DNA from: Psychroflexus gondwanensis ACAM 44
Lineage (GTDB): Bacteria > Bacteroidota > Bacteroidia > Flavobacteriales > Flavobacteriaceae
Assembly (NCBI RefSeq): GCF_000355905.1
Contig: NZ_APLF01000016.1
Location: forward strand, 1 to 53,915
Length of the DNA stretch: 53,915 nucleotides
Reading direction: 5' to 3'
In this document: positions 34,228 through 43,320 of the stretch, piece by piece
How positions within the stretch are numbered: the first letter of the stretch is position 1
How the letters are laid out: each line of letters starts with the position of its first letter
Translations under genes and position numbers: made by a program
The notes under the pieces: generated by a model
Seen by the model: the letters and a program-made list of their open reading frames with translations, nothing else
Told to the model about the DNA's origin: nothing
Databases searched by the model: none

Positions 34228-35283
34228 AAACGCACTTAAGAGTTTAAATCCCAGTTCGTCTATACGTGAGGCATTAGGATGAAATGCAGACACATTAGTT
34301 AAGACAATAACAGCCTTTTGAATTTCAGGAATAACGAAAACAGAAGCAGAATAACCGCCGGTCCCACCATTATGCCAATATAAATCATGGCCTTGCTCAT
34401 CTTGCAAAATATGCCATCCCAAGCCAATCCTTAAATTTGCATTGACCAAAAAAGTAGGTAAGGTCGTTAATGAAAACGCAGTTTCCGTATCCTCAAAATG
34501 GGCCTTAACAAATTTTGAGAGGTCAGCGGTAGAAGATAATACTCCACCAGCACCAGCAAGTACTCCCATGTCCCAGACGGGTGTAGGATTTCCATCTTGA
34601 TCCAAGCCTTGAACCAAATTTGACTCAACAAGATTGCTGTCTAGTGTAGAATTTTTCATCCCTAGGGGCTGAAATATTTTTTCTGAAAGTAAGTCGTCAA
34701 AGGTTTTATCTGTAGCATTTTCTAAAACATTCGCCAGAATGCCAGCCCCCAAATTTGAATATTGATAGCTAGGCTCTGTGGTATTTTGTAGTTCCATTTC
34801 TGTGGTTAAGTAAAACTCCAGATCTGCTTCGGTATAATTAAGGTAAGGATTTTTAGGGTCTGCTAAAGCTAAGTTCAAGTTAGAAGGAAGCCTTGGTAAG
34901 CCAGAGGTGTGGTTGGAAAGTCTTTCTAACGTAATTGAAGTATTGGCAAGTGGAAAGCTAAAAAACTGCTGAAGCGAATCTGTTAATTTCAATGTCTTAT
35001 CAACAACAAGACTTGCCAAAAGTGTAGAGGTGAAAACTTTGGTCACCGATCCAATCTGAAAAACCGATGCACTGTTATCTAATTTATTTATTGTGTCAGA
35101 GAATTTTACTTGCCCGTAATAGTAAGTGTCCTCGTGGTCAATTAATGCTACAGAAAATTGAGTTTGAGATGGGAATTCAGTTAAGTAATTTTTTAAAGTT
35201 TGACGAATCTTTTCATCAAGACTTTGAGCGTATGAACTGAGGCCAAGCATCATCACCAAAGTGGTTAAAAAATATAATTTCAT
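34225..35283 (-). CDS. Class C beta-lactamase-like serine hydrolase
   Basis: 352 residues with a signal peptide ending in SSYAQ. The penicillin-binding/serine-hydrolase motifs are all present: Ser79-Val-Thr-Lys82 (SxxK), Tyr175-Ser-Asn177 (YxN) and His304-Asn-Gly-Gly307 (HNGG, in place of KTG), as in the esterase/D-aminopeptidase group. It is likely a periplasmic esterase or peptidase and not a dedicated antibiotic-resistance enzyme. Convergent with SusD; unlinked to it. Confidence 0.92.
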   Translation of the reverse strand: MKLYFLTTLVMMLGLSSYAQSLDEKIRQTLKNYLTEFPSQTQFSVALIDHEDTYYYGQVKFSDTINKLDNSASVFQIGSVTKVFTSTLLASLVVDKTLKLTDSLQQFFSFPLANTSITLERLSNHTSGLPRLPSNLNLALADPKNPYLNYTEADLEFYLTTEMELQNTTEPSYQYSNLGAGILANVLENATDKTFDDLLSEKIFQPLGMKNSTLDSNLVESNLVQGLDQDGNPTPVWDMGVLAGAGGVLSSTADLSKFVKAHFEDTETAFSLTTLPTFLVNANLRIGLGWHILQDEQGHDLYWHNGGTGGYSASVFVIPEIQKAVIVLTNVSAFHPNASRIDELGFKLLSAF

Positions 35284-35342
35284 CCTTCTTAAGTTTAAAT
35301 GAAAACTATGTGTTTCAAAAGAAAAAAAGAGTTTGAGATGGA

Positions 35343-36335
35343 TTAAACAAACTGGTAGTCTGAAAACTTATCTTCAACCTCATCAAAAGTAGCAAATACA
35401 TCTTCCGAGTGATCGGAAGTTACCATTTTCATCCTGTAATCTTTAAAATGAGGAATCCCCTTAAAGTAATTGGTGTAATGTCGTCGAGTTTCAAAAACAC
35501 CTAGCTTCTCCCCTTTCCAATCGATGGCCATTTGGAGATGACGTCTGGCAATATCAACGCGTTCTACCAAAGAAGGCGGTTCACAATGCGTTCCAGTTTC
35601 AAAATAGTGTTTTACCGCTTTGAAAAACCAAGGCGATCCTATGCTTGCCCGACCAATCATTGCCCCATCGAGTCCATATTCATCTCGCATAAGTACTGCT
35701 TTTTCTGGACTATCCACGTCCCCGTTTCCAAAGACAGGAATATGCATCCGCGGGTTGTTCTTGACTTCTGCAATAGGTTTCCAATCTGCTTCTCCCTTAT
35801 ACATTTGAGCTCTTGTACGCCCATGAATTGAAATGGCTTTACAACCTACATCTTGAAGCCGCTCTGCAACTTCATAGATTTTAATAGAATCATGATCCCA
35901 GCCTAATCGGGTCTTAACAGTTATAGGGAGATGAGTATGTTTCACCATTTCTTCGGTGAGCTTCACCATAAGATCTACATCTTTCAAAATACCTGCTCCT
36001 GCTCCTTTTGAAACCACTTTTTTAACTGGACACCCAAAATTGATATCTATAACATCTGGCTTCGTCTTTTCAACAATTTCCACAGACCTCAACATCGAAT
36101 CGAGATTTGCGCCAAAAATCTGAATACCAACTGGGCGTTCTTTTTCGTAAATGTCAAGCTTTTGAAGGCTTTTGGCAGCATCACGAATCAATCCTTCAGA
36201 AGAAACAAATTCAGTATACACCATGTCCGCACCGTATTCCTTACAAAGCGCTCTAAAGGGAGGATCGCTTACGTCCTCCATGGGTGCGAGAAGTAATGGA
36301 AATTCTCCGAGGTCTATGTTATCTATCTTAGCCAA
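35343..36335 (-). CDS. dusB: tRNA-dihydrouridine synthase DusB
   Basis: 330 residues. The FMN-dependent Dus fold shows PMEDVSDPPFRALCKEYGAD at the N-terminus, the catalytic Cys in INFGCPVKKVVSKGAG, the FMN-binding KTRLGW and SIHGRTRAQMYKG, and NGDVDSPEKA with GAMIGRASIGSPW. It reduces uridine to dihydrouridine in the tRNA D-loop. It is divergent from lepA. The ordinary gene is intact; the DusB/DusA distinction rests on general look. Confidence 0.93.
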   Translation of the reverse strand: MAKIDNIDLGEFPLLLAPMEDVSDPPFRALCKEYGADMVYTEFVSSEGLIRDAAKSLQKLDIYEKERPVGIQIFGANLDSMLRSVEIVEKTKPDVIDINFGCPVKKVVSKGAGAGILKDVDLMVKLTEEMVKHTHLPITVKTRLGWDHDSIKIYEVAERLQDVGCKAISIHGRTRAQMYKGEADWKPIAEVKNNPRMHIPVFGNGDVDSPEKAVLMRDEYGLDGAMIGRASIGSPWFFKAVKHYFETGTHCEPPSLVERVDIARRHLQMAIDWKGEKLGVFETRRHYTNYFKGIPHFKDYRMKMVTSDHSEDVFATFDEVEDKFSDYQFV

Positions 36336-36427
36336 AATTTTTTATTGCAAAAATACAGAATTATAAACAATTCCCATAAAGCTTTTAACAGAGAGAAATA
36401 TAAGCCTCTCAAGCCAAACAATTCCTT

Positions 36428-36435
36428 TATATTTG
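36428..36435 (+). promoter_or_regulatory. Candidate -7 box for lepA
   Basis: TATATTTG fits the Bacteroidota -7 box TAnnTTTG, 50 bp before the lepA ATG in the dusB-lepA divergent region. A TTG -33 partner at normal spacing is not seen. Confidence 0.45.
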
Positions 36436-36485
36436 CGGAGATAAATTCAAATGCTTTTTAAGCATTTGTACAGGACAAACGGACT

Positions 36486-38282
36486 ATGAAGAATATTCGA
36501 AATTTTTGCATAATAGCTCATATAGACCACGGAAAAAGCACCTTAGCCGATCGTTTATTAGATTTTACGAAATCTGTGACAGAACGTGAACGAAAGGAGC
36601 AACTTCTAGACAGTATGGATTTGGAGCGTGAACGTGGAATTACCATAAAAAGCCACGCCATCCAAATGGTCTATAATTATAAAGGTGAAGAATTTGTCTT
36701 CAATCTTATCGATACGCCAGGACATGTGGATTTTTCTTACGAAGTATCTCGATCTATAGCAGCTTGCGAAGGAGCTTTACTCATCGTAGATGCCGCACAA
36801 AGCATTCAAGCGCAAACGATTTCAAATTTATATCTAGCTTTAGAAAATGATTTAGAGATTATTCCAGTCCTCAATAAAGTAGATTTGCTTAGTGCTAGCC
36901 CAGATGAGGTCACCGATGACATTGTAGATTTAATCGGTTGTAATCGAGAAGATGTCATTAGAGCAAGTGCAAAAAACGGCACTGGTATAGAAGAAATATT
37001 AAATGCTATTGTAGAGCGTATTCCTTCTCCAAAAGGGGATCCTGAAGCTCCGTTAAGAGCTTTGGTTTTCGATTCTGTTTATAATCCTTTCCGTGGGATT
37101 GAAACTTACTTTAGAGTTTTTGATGGAAGCATTAAAAAGGGTCAACATATTAAATTTGTCGCGACTGGTAAAAATTATTTTGCAGATGAAGTGGGGACTT
37201 TAAAACTGGTTCAATTTCCCAAAAAAGAGATCAAAGCTGGAGATGTGGGCTACCTGATTACGGGGATTAAAAATGCAAAAGAAGTAAAAGTTGGAGATAC
37301 CATTACCGACGCTGAAAATCCTACCAAAAATACAGTTGCTGGTTTTGAAGAGGTGAAACCCATGGTTTTTGCAGGGATCTATCCTGTCGAGACTGATGAA
37401 TACGAAGAGTTGAGATCTGCAATGGAAAAACTTCAGCTAAACGATGCTTCGCTGGTTTTTGCACCAGAGAGTTCAGCAGCTTTAGGTTTTGGCTTTAGAT
37501 GTGGTTTTTTAGGAATGCTTCACTTGGAAATTATTCAAGAACGTCTAGAACGTGAGTTTGACATGGTTGTTATTACAACTGTCCCTAACGTATCTTACAA
37601 CGCTTTCACCTTAAAAGATAAGGACAAAGCTATTGTCGTTAGCAATCCAACCGATTTACCAGAACCCTCTTACTTAGACCGTGTTGAAGAGCCTTTTATA
37701 AAAGCGAGTATTATCACAAAATCAGGTTACATAGGCCCTGTGATGTCCCTTTGTATAGAAAAACGAGGACAAATCACCAACCAGTCTTACCTCACTCAAG
37801 ATCGTGTAGAACTGAGTTTTGATATGCCCCTAGCTGAAATTGTTTTCGATTTTTATGATCGATTAAAAACGGTTTCCAAAGGCTATGCATCCTTCGATTA
37901 TTCGCCAATTGGAATGCGAAAATCCAAATTGGTAAAAGTAGACGTACTATTAAACGGTAATAGTGTAGACGCCCTTTCTGCTTTACTTCACGCTGACAAT
38001 GCTTACGATATTGGGAAAAGAATCTGTGAGAAACTAAGAGAACTTATCCCTAGACAGCAGTTCGATATCCCTATTCAAGCGGCTATCGGTGCAAAAATTA
38101 TTGCTAGAGAAACGGTTAAAGCTTTAAGAAAAGACGTGACGGCTAAATGTTACGGTGGTGATATTTCTCGTAAGCGAAAACTTTTAGAGAAGCAGAAAAA
38201 AGGAAAAAAACGTATGCGACAAGTCGGAAATGTAGAAATTCCACAAGAAGCGTTTATGGCTGTTCTAAAATTAAATGATTAA
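36486..38282 (+). CDS. lepA: Elongation factor 4 (LepA)
   Basis: 598 residues, the standard length. G1 P-loop [10 protein letters not shown] (residues about 9-18), [12 protein letters not shown] (switch I), [16 protein letters not shown] (G3), NKVDL (G4) and the LepA-specific C-terminal domain with [20 protein letters not shown] and [14 protein letters not shown]. It is a ribosome-binding GTPase that back-translocates tRNA or helps initiation and ribosome assembly. The 3' end overlaps the convergent ABC permease gene by 4 bp. Confidence 0.97.
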   Translation: MKNIRNFCIIAHIDHGKSTLADRLLDFTKSVTERERKEQLLDSMDLERERGITIKSHAIQMVYNYKGEEFVFNLIDTPGHVDFSYEVSRSIAACEGALLIVDAAQSIQAQTISNLYLALENDLEIIPVLNKVDLLSASPDEVTDDIVDLIGCNREDVIRASAKNGTGIEEILNAIVERIPSPKGDPEAPLRALVFDSVYNPFRGIETYFRVFDGSIKKGQHIKFVATGKNYFADEVGTLKLVQFPKKEIKAGDVGYLITGIKNAKEVKVGDTITDAENPTKNTVAGFEEVKPMVFAGIYPVETDEYEELRSAMEKLQLNDASLVFAPESSAALGFGFRCGFLGMLHLEIIQERLEREFDMVVITTVPNVSYNAFTLKDKDKAIVVSNPTDLPEPSYLDRVEEPFIKASIITKSGYIGPVMSLCIEKRGQITNQSYLTQDRVELSFDMPLAEIVFDFYDRLKTVSKGYASFDYSPIGMRKSKLVKVDVLLNGNSVDALSALLHADNAYDIGKRICEKLRELIPRQQFDIPIQAAIGAKIIARETVKALRKDVTAKCYGGDISRKRKLLEKQKKGKKRMRQVGNVEIPQEAFMAVLKLND

Positions 38283-39370
38283 TTTTTCACATCTAGGGCA
38301 TCTCTAAGCGCATTTCCTACAAGCATAAAGGCCATCACTAAACTCATTATTCCTAAACCAGGAATAATAGCGAGATAGGCTTTTCCCAATATAATATAGC
38401 TATAATGATCTTTGATCATAGCGCCCCAACTTGGCGTAGGAGGCTGAGCGCCTATGCCTAAAAAGCTAAGTCCACTTTCTATCAATATAGCGGCGGCGAA
38501 GTTGGCCGCAGATATAACAATTACAGGAGCCATGATGTTAGGGAGGATATGTTTTGTAATAATTCTTTGATTTTTGAACCCCAATGCTCTTGCGGCTGTA
38601 ACGTATTGTGAAGATTTTACACTCATCACTTGACCTCTAACCACTCTAGCAACTTCCACCCACATCGTTAAGCCTACCGCTATAAATACCTGCCAAAATC
38701 CTTTTCCCAAGGCTAGCGTTATGGCAATGACTAAAAGCAAAGTAGGTATGGACCAAGTGACGTTGATAAGCCACATCACTACAGCATCGATTTTCCCTCC
38801 ATAATATCCTGATATTGACCCTAAAAAAATACCGAGCACAAGCGATATTAACACTGAAATAAATCCTACTGAAAAAGAGATTCTTATCCCAATAAGCATC
38901 CGGCTTAGCAGATCTCTACCATATTTATCGGTTCCCAACCAATAGGTTTTGGTAGTCACAAGTTCAGATACATCTCCTTCGAAATCTATCTGAGATACAT
39001 CAATTTCATTCTCTAAAGCAGCCTCTTCCATACCGTATTCGAGATAGTAGAGTTTATCGCCTTGTTCTTTGTAGGATTGAATAGGGATAATAGTATTCGC
39101 TGTTTTATCTCCAAAAAATGATTTGGAGAACCAAGATTGCTGATCTTGATTAGGACTGGGCAACACAATAACTTTGGTTGTAAACCCAGGGGATTTCGAA
39201 TGAATACTCAACGCCATGTTATTGGCATTTTCTGAATCGTCTGGAGATAATAGGTAGGCAAAAACACCTATAAATAAACAAGCAACGACATACCAAAAAC
39301 TCAAGACCCCCCAAATATTTTTTTTAAATTTTTGGAGGGCTAAGTAAGTTAAAGACGTATTTCTGGTCAA
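38279..39370 (-). CDS. Oligopeptide-type (OppC/DppC) ABC transporter permease
   Basis: 363 residues. An N-terminal OppC-like membrane helix ([16 protein letters not shown]) is followed by a roughly 100-residue periplasmic loop, then five or so helices. The EAA loop that docks on the ATPase reads [20 protein letters not shown] and [10 protein letters not shown]. It would be half of the channel for dipeptide, oligopeptide or nickel uptake. The partner permease, ATPases and binding protein are not in the window, so it is an orphan here. It starts 20 bp after the processing protease gene, on the same strand. Confidence 0.92.
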   Translation of the reverse strand: MTRNTSLTYLALQKFKKNIWGVLSFWYVVACLFIGVFAYLLSPDDSENANNMALSIHSKSPGFTTKVIVLPSPNQDQQSWFSKSFFGDKTANTIIPIQSYKEQGDKLYYLEYGMEEAALENEIDVSQIDFEGDVSELVTTKTYWLGTDKYGRDLLSRMLIGIRISFSVGFISVLISLVLGIFLGSISGYYGGKIDAVVMWLINVTWSIPTLLLVIAITLALGKGFWQVFIAVGLTMWVEVARVVRGQVMSVKSSQYVTAARALGFKNQRIITKHILPNIMAPVIVISAANFAAAILIESGLSFLGIGAQPPTPSWGAMIKDHYSYIILGKAYLAIIPGLGIMSLVMAFMLVGNALRDALDVKN

Positions 39371-39390
39371 ACTTCTAGAATTACACCTAA

Positions 39391-41553
39391 TTAATCTTTT
39401 CTTGCTGCAAGTTTGATAGAGCTTTCATCGACGTTTAAATCTTGAAGTACATTTATAGCTTCTTGTACATAAACATCTTTCGATAAGCTTTCATGCCATC
39501 TCTTTCTCTTTTGGGTTAAAGAGGAATCTTGAGCCATAAGAGACTCTTCATAAGGCAAAGAGCTATAGGTGAGATCTGTTTTGTAATTATTTATTTTATC
39601 AAACTTTTCAGACATATTTTTTACCTCAGCCATTTCTCTATCATAGTTGGCATAGTTTAAACTATATGAGTTTTGATTTCTTTGAGCATTGATCCATTTG
39701 GCATTTTCATCTATCAATTTGATTTGAGCGTTGTCGGACAAGCGATCTCTACTCGAAGCAATTACCTTTTCTAGATTAGAATACCCTCTCCAAGTTTTAT
39801 AATCTGCAGGAGCAATTTTGTCCCATGGCATTGGATTTTCATAATCTCTTTCGCCAATATCGATATAAGAATATCGGTCGGGAACAGCAACATCACTTTC
39901 TACACCCTTAAGTTGGGTGGATCCTCCATTGATTCTGTAAAATTTCTGAGTCGTAATTTTAAGTGCTCCCATATCTCCAAAAGAGCTGTTTCTCATCCAA
40001 CGATTAAGATCTACAACATTCTGCACAGTTCCTTTACCATACGTTTGCTTACTACCAATCACAACAGCTCTATTGTAATCCTGCATAGCCGCAGCTAAAA
40101 TCTCTGAAGCTGATGCCGATAATTCATTTACGAGTATAACCAGTGGTTTGTCCCAAATCACATCGGCATCTGTATCTTTTAAAACTTCTGTATTATTTTT
40201 TGCATCTCTAACTTGAACCACAGGACCATTTTCAATAAAAAAGCCTGCAATATCGACTACCGTAGATAAAGAACCACCTCCATTATTTCTGAGATCTATC
40301 ACCAAACCTTCTGCTCCAATTTCGTTAAGACGAATCAATTCTTTTTTGATATCTGAAGCTGCATTACGTTCATCATAATCTTGCATATCAAAATAAAATT
40401 TAGGCAAATTGATGATACCATAAGACTTTCCGTTTTTTATTACTGTTGAAGATTTAGCATAGGTTTCTTCAATCTCTACAACATCCCTTATAATGTTGAT
40501 TGTTTGAGAGCTTCCATCTACTTTTTTAACGGTTAATGTTACTTTGGTACCCTTAGGGCCTTTAATGAGATCCACCGCGTCGTCGAGTCGCATTCCACGG
40601 ATGTCTACGGGTTCAGCTTCATCCTCTTGTTTCACTTTTTGAATCAAGTCACCAACTTCAAGCTCTCCATTAGTCCATGCTGGACCTCCAGAAATCACCT
40701 CAACAATCTTTACGTTGTCTCTTTCTTTTTGCAACCTTGCTCCAATTCCTTCTAGTTTACCCGACATCGAAATATCGAACCTGTCCTTGTCTTGAGGAGC
40801 AAAATAATTTGTGTGTGGATCGAATTGACTTACCACAGAATTGATGTATAAATTGAACCAATCTTTTCTCTCAAGATTAGACATCGCATCGAAATAATTT
40901 TCTATAGATTCTTTGGTAATCTCACGAGCTTCTTTCTCCAGCTCTACATCAGATTTTTTGTCTACCTCTTCACCATTTTTTATTTTCTCTACCTGTTCTT
41001 CTTTCAGATCATGGAACGAAGAAAGTGTTGAAAACTTGAATTGCTGTCTCCATCGTTTTTTTAATTCAGATGTACTAGAGGCATACTCTAGTTTTTCGTA
41101 ATCTGTATTAATCATTTCTTGTTCTTGAAAATTGAAGGGCTTTTCGAGCAATTCTGCGTAAAATCCTTTAGCCTCTTCCATTCTTTGGGTTAGAATTTCG
41201 ACAGTAAGGTTGAAAAAAACTAAATTTTTATTTTCAATCTGATCATCAATCTGAGTTCTAAAAGCTTCAAAATCTTGAAAATCACTAACTAAAAAATGTC
41301 TTTTAATAGGATCTAAACCTTGGATGTAATCTTTGAAAACAGCCTCAGAAAATTCATCATCTATCTCTTTCATGTCAAAATGGCCTTGCTCAATCACGTG
41401 AGTGATAAGCTCAATAAGGACTTTGTCTTTATCCGAATCTTCATCAAAATCTTTAGTTGTAAAACTACAAGATGTGACAGACAGGAGAGTTACTAATAAT
41501 AAAATAACAAAATTGCGTCTTACTTTGTATCGTTTCATCGTATCAAAATTCAT
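39391..41553 (-). CDS. Carboxy-terminal processing protease (S41, Prc/Tsp-like) lipoprotein
   Basis: 720 residues. A lipoprotein signal ends in LLSVTSC (an alternative start lies five codons later, MKRYKV). A PDZ domain (about 245-330: KLEGIGARLQ, EVGDLIQKVK) precedes the S41 peptidase domain, with the catalytic Ser in VNELSASASEILAAA and Lys in YGKGTVQN. The C-terminal DUF3340-like domain (about 560-690) is typical of Tsp/Prc. It trims or degrades periplasmic proteins at their C-termini. Its transcript likely continues into the ABC permease gene. Confidence 0.94.
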   Translation of the reverse strand: MNFDTMKRYKVRRNFVILLLVTLLSVTSCSFTTKDFDEDSDKDKVLIELITHVIEQGHFDMKEIDDEFSEAVFKDYIQGLDPIKRHFLVSDFQDFEAFRTQIDDQIENKNLVFFNLTVEILTQRMEEAKGFYAELLEKPFNFQEQEMINTDYEKLEYASSTSELKKRWRQQFKFSTLSSFHDLKEEQVEKIKNGEEVDKKSDVELEKEAREITKESIENYFDAMSNLERKDWFNLYINSVVSQFDPHTNYFAPQDKDRFDISMSGKLEGIGARLQKERDNVKIVEVISGGPAWTNGELEVGDLIQKVKQEDEAEPVDIRGMRLDDAVDLIKGPKGTKVTLTVKKVDGSSQTINIIRDVVEIEETYAKSSTVIKNGKSYGIINLPKFYFDMQDYDERNAASDIKKELIRLNEIGAEGLVIDLRNNGGGSLSTVVDIAGFFIENGPVVQVRDAKNNTEVLKDTDADVIWDKPLVILVNELSASASEILAAAMQDYNRAVVIGSKQTYGKGTVQNVVDLNRWMRNSSFGDMGALKITTQKFYRINGGSTQLKGVESDVAVPDRYSYIDIGERDYENPMPWDKIAPADYKTWRGYSNLEKVIASSRDRLSDNAQIKLIDENAKWINAQRNQNSYSLNYANYDREMAEVKNMSEKFDKINNYKTDLTYSSLPYEESLMAQDSSLTQKRKRWHESLSKDVYVQEAINVLQDLNVDESSIKLAARKD

Positions 41554-41685
41554 TAAAACTTAAGTTACTAATGTAATATTTTCTAATGTACTGTAAAAAC
41601 TGTACCACATCTTTTAATGCTAGCTAATAATTTGTTAAACGTCATAATTCATTTAATTACGAGCTGAAATGATTATTTTAGCTCC

Positions 41686-42486
41686 TTGAAAATGAAATCT
41701 ATGCAAACAGAAAACAAACCTTTAATATTAGTCACGAACGACGATGGTATCACTGCCCCTGGTATAAGACATCTTATACAGATTATGAAAACTATTGGAG
41801 AAGTAGTTGTCGTTGCTCCAGACAGGCCACAAAGTGGTATGGGACACGCCATAACCATCAGTGACAATTTATATTGCGACCCAGTGACCATCGATAAATA
41901 TTCTCAAGTCAAAGAATATTCTTGTTCAGGTACACCAGCGGATTGTGTAAAAATAGGAACCCAAGAGATCCTAAAAAGGAAACCAGATTTATGTGTAAGC
42001 GGAATTAACCACGGGTCTAATTCCTCCATAAATGTTATTTACTCCGGAACGATGAGTGCTGCGGTGGAAGCAGGAATAGAAGGAATACCTGCTATTGGTT
42101 TTTCTCTACTAGATTACTCGATGGAAGCTAATTTTGACCATACGACTAAGTACATAAAACGCATTACTAATAATGTCATCCAAAATGGCCTTCCTAAGGG
42201 AGTGGTACTTAATGTCAACTTCCCTAAAGCTGGAGAAGAAAAACTAAAAGGTGTAAAAATCTGCAGACAAGCCAAAGCCTTTTGGAGAGAGCAATTCGAC
42301 AAGCGACAGAGTCCGCAAGGGAGAGATTATTATTGGCTATCAGGAGAGTTTGTAAACGAAGATCAAGATGGAGGAACAGATGTTGAAGCTCTAGAAGCTA
42401 ACTATGTGTCTATTGTCCCGGTCAAGTTTGACCTTACAGCACATCAATTTATTGATGATTTAAAATCGTGGTCCATCAATGATTAA
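41686..42486 (+). CDS. surE: 5'/3'-nucleotidase SurE
   Basis: 266 residues. Motifs: LVTNDDGITAPGIR (metal-binding Asp-Asp), PQSGMGHAIT, CSGTPADCVKIG and VSGINHGSNSS, all typical. It removes phosphate from nucleoside monophosphates in stationary phase or stress. It heads a three-gene operon: the next ATG lies 8 bp before its stop. In many flavobacteria surE is followed by lpxB; that is not the case here. Confidence 0.97.
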   Translation: MKMKSMQTENKPLILVTNDDGITAPGIRHLIQIMKTIGEVVVVAPDRPQSGMGHAITISDNLYCDPVTIDKYSQVKEYSCSGTPADCVKIGTQEILKRKPDLCVSGINHGSNSSINVIYSGTMSAAVEAGIEGIPAIGFSLLDYSMEANFDHTTKYIKRITNNVIQNGLPKGVVLNVNFPKAGEEKLKGVKICRQAKAFWREQFDKRQSPQGRDYYWLSGEFVNEDQDGGTDVEALEANYVSIVPVKFDLTAHQFIDDLKSWSIND

Positions 42487-42760
42487 AAAAGAAATTGCCA
42501 TAGGCTTCTTAATAGGAATCACTGCAAATCTCGCAGGCATGTTTCTGTATATCAGCATCATCATGCAAAGGGAGTTTGAAGTGGTTCTCAGCAAAGCTTC
42601 GGAAGAAGGTGTACTTGGAAGCATTATTGCTTTGGGTGCTATTTTAAACTTTTTGCCGTTTTTTGTGTTTATTAAAAAAAAGCAAGATTATAGAGCACGC
42701 GGGGTACTCATGGCTACTATTTTGAGTGCAATTATTATTCTAACCACTAAATTTATTTGA
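42479..42760 (+). CDS. Three-helix membrane protein downstream of surE (93 aa)
   Basis: 93 residues with three predicted helices (about 5-24 IAIGFLIGITANLAGMFLYI, 45-66, and 75-92). A charged loop KKKQDY separates helices two and three. Overlap of 8 bp with surE implies coupled translation; the thioesterase gene starts 4 bp after its stop. The family is a flavobacterial hypothetical; function not known. Confidence 0.8.
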   Translation: MIKKEIAIGFLIGITANLAGMFLYISIIMQREFEVVLSKASEEGVLGSIIALGAILNFLPFFVFIKKKQDYRARGVLMATILSAIIILTTKFI

Positions 42761-42763
42761 TAC

Positions 42764-43246
42764 ATGTATAAACAATCATTTGAAATTCGCTGGAGCGATC
42801 TGGATGCTAATAGGCATTTAGCGAATTCTTCCTATCAGAATTTTATGAGTCATACCAGAATGGCTTTTCTGGTTGAAAATGGCTTTTCTCAGCAGGAATT
42901 GGTAAAGCATAATATTGGTCCAATTGTATTTTATGAACACATCTTCTATTTTAAAGAAATAAAACCTGAAGACAAGGTAAGGGTCAGTTTAGAACTAAAA
43001 GGCCTGAGTGAAGACGGCATGTTTTTTCAATTTGAACATAATTTATATAACCAAAAAGGGGAGAATTGTGCAAGATGCGATATGATGGGATCGTGGATTG
43101 ATCTCACATCGAGACAACTCACTGCTCTTCCAGAGCATTTGCTATATCCCTTAGAACATTTAACTAAAACTGAAGATTATAAAGTACTGACCAAAGATGA
43201 TACTAGAAAATTTGGAGTGAAACCAAAACATCTCGATAAAGTTTAG
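42764..43246 (+). CDS. Acyl-CoA thioesterase (hotdog, 4HBT-like)
   Basis: 160 residues. The catalytic motif is in IRWSDLDANRHLANSSYQNF (Asp-x-x-x-N-x-H type), followed by MSHTRMAFLVENGF and the strand pattern of 4-hydroxybenzoyl-CoA thioesterase/YbgC proteins. It should hydrolyse acyl-CoA in the cytoplasm. Third gene of the surE operon, ending at a terminator. Confidence 0.9.
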   Translation: MYKQSFEIRWSDLDANRHLANSSYQNFMSHTRMAFLVENGFSQQELVKHNIGPIVFYEHIFYFKEIKPEDKVRVSLELKGLSEDGMFFQFEHNLYNQKGENCARCDMMGSWIDLTSRQLTALPEHLLYPLEHLTKTEDYKVLTKDDTRKFGVKPKHLDKV

Positions 43247-43267
43247 GCACACTAAAATTTTAAAAGC

Positions 43268-43300
43268 AAAAAAGGTTCAACGAAATGTTGAACCTTTTTT
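43268..43300. terminator. Bidirectional terminator between thioesterase and FAS1 genes
   Basis: Perfect 14-bp stem AAAAAAGGTTCAAC with loop GAAAT and T6 on each strand, lying between convergent genes, 22 bp after one stop and 20 bp from the other. Confidence 0.95.
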
Positions 43301-43320
43301 ATTCTAAAAAAGCTTAATAT

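Noticed and set aside
34225-35283. Antibiotic-resistance beta-lactamase
   Set aside because: The HNGG motif and neighbours point to an esterase/peptidase-type serine hydrolase; no evidence for drug hydrolysis.
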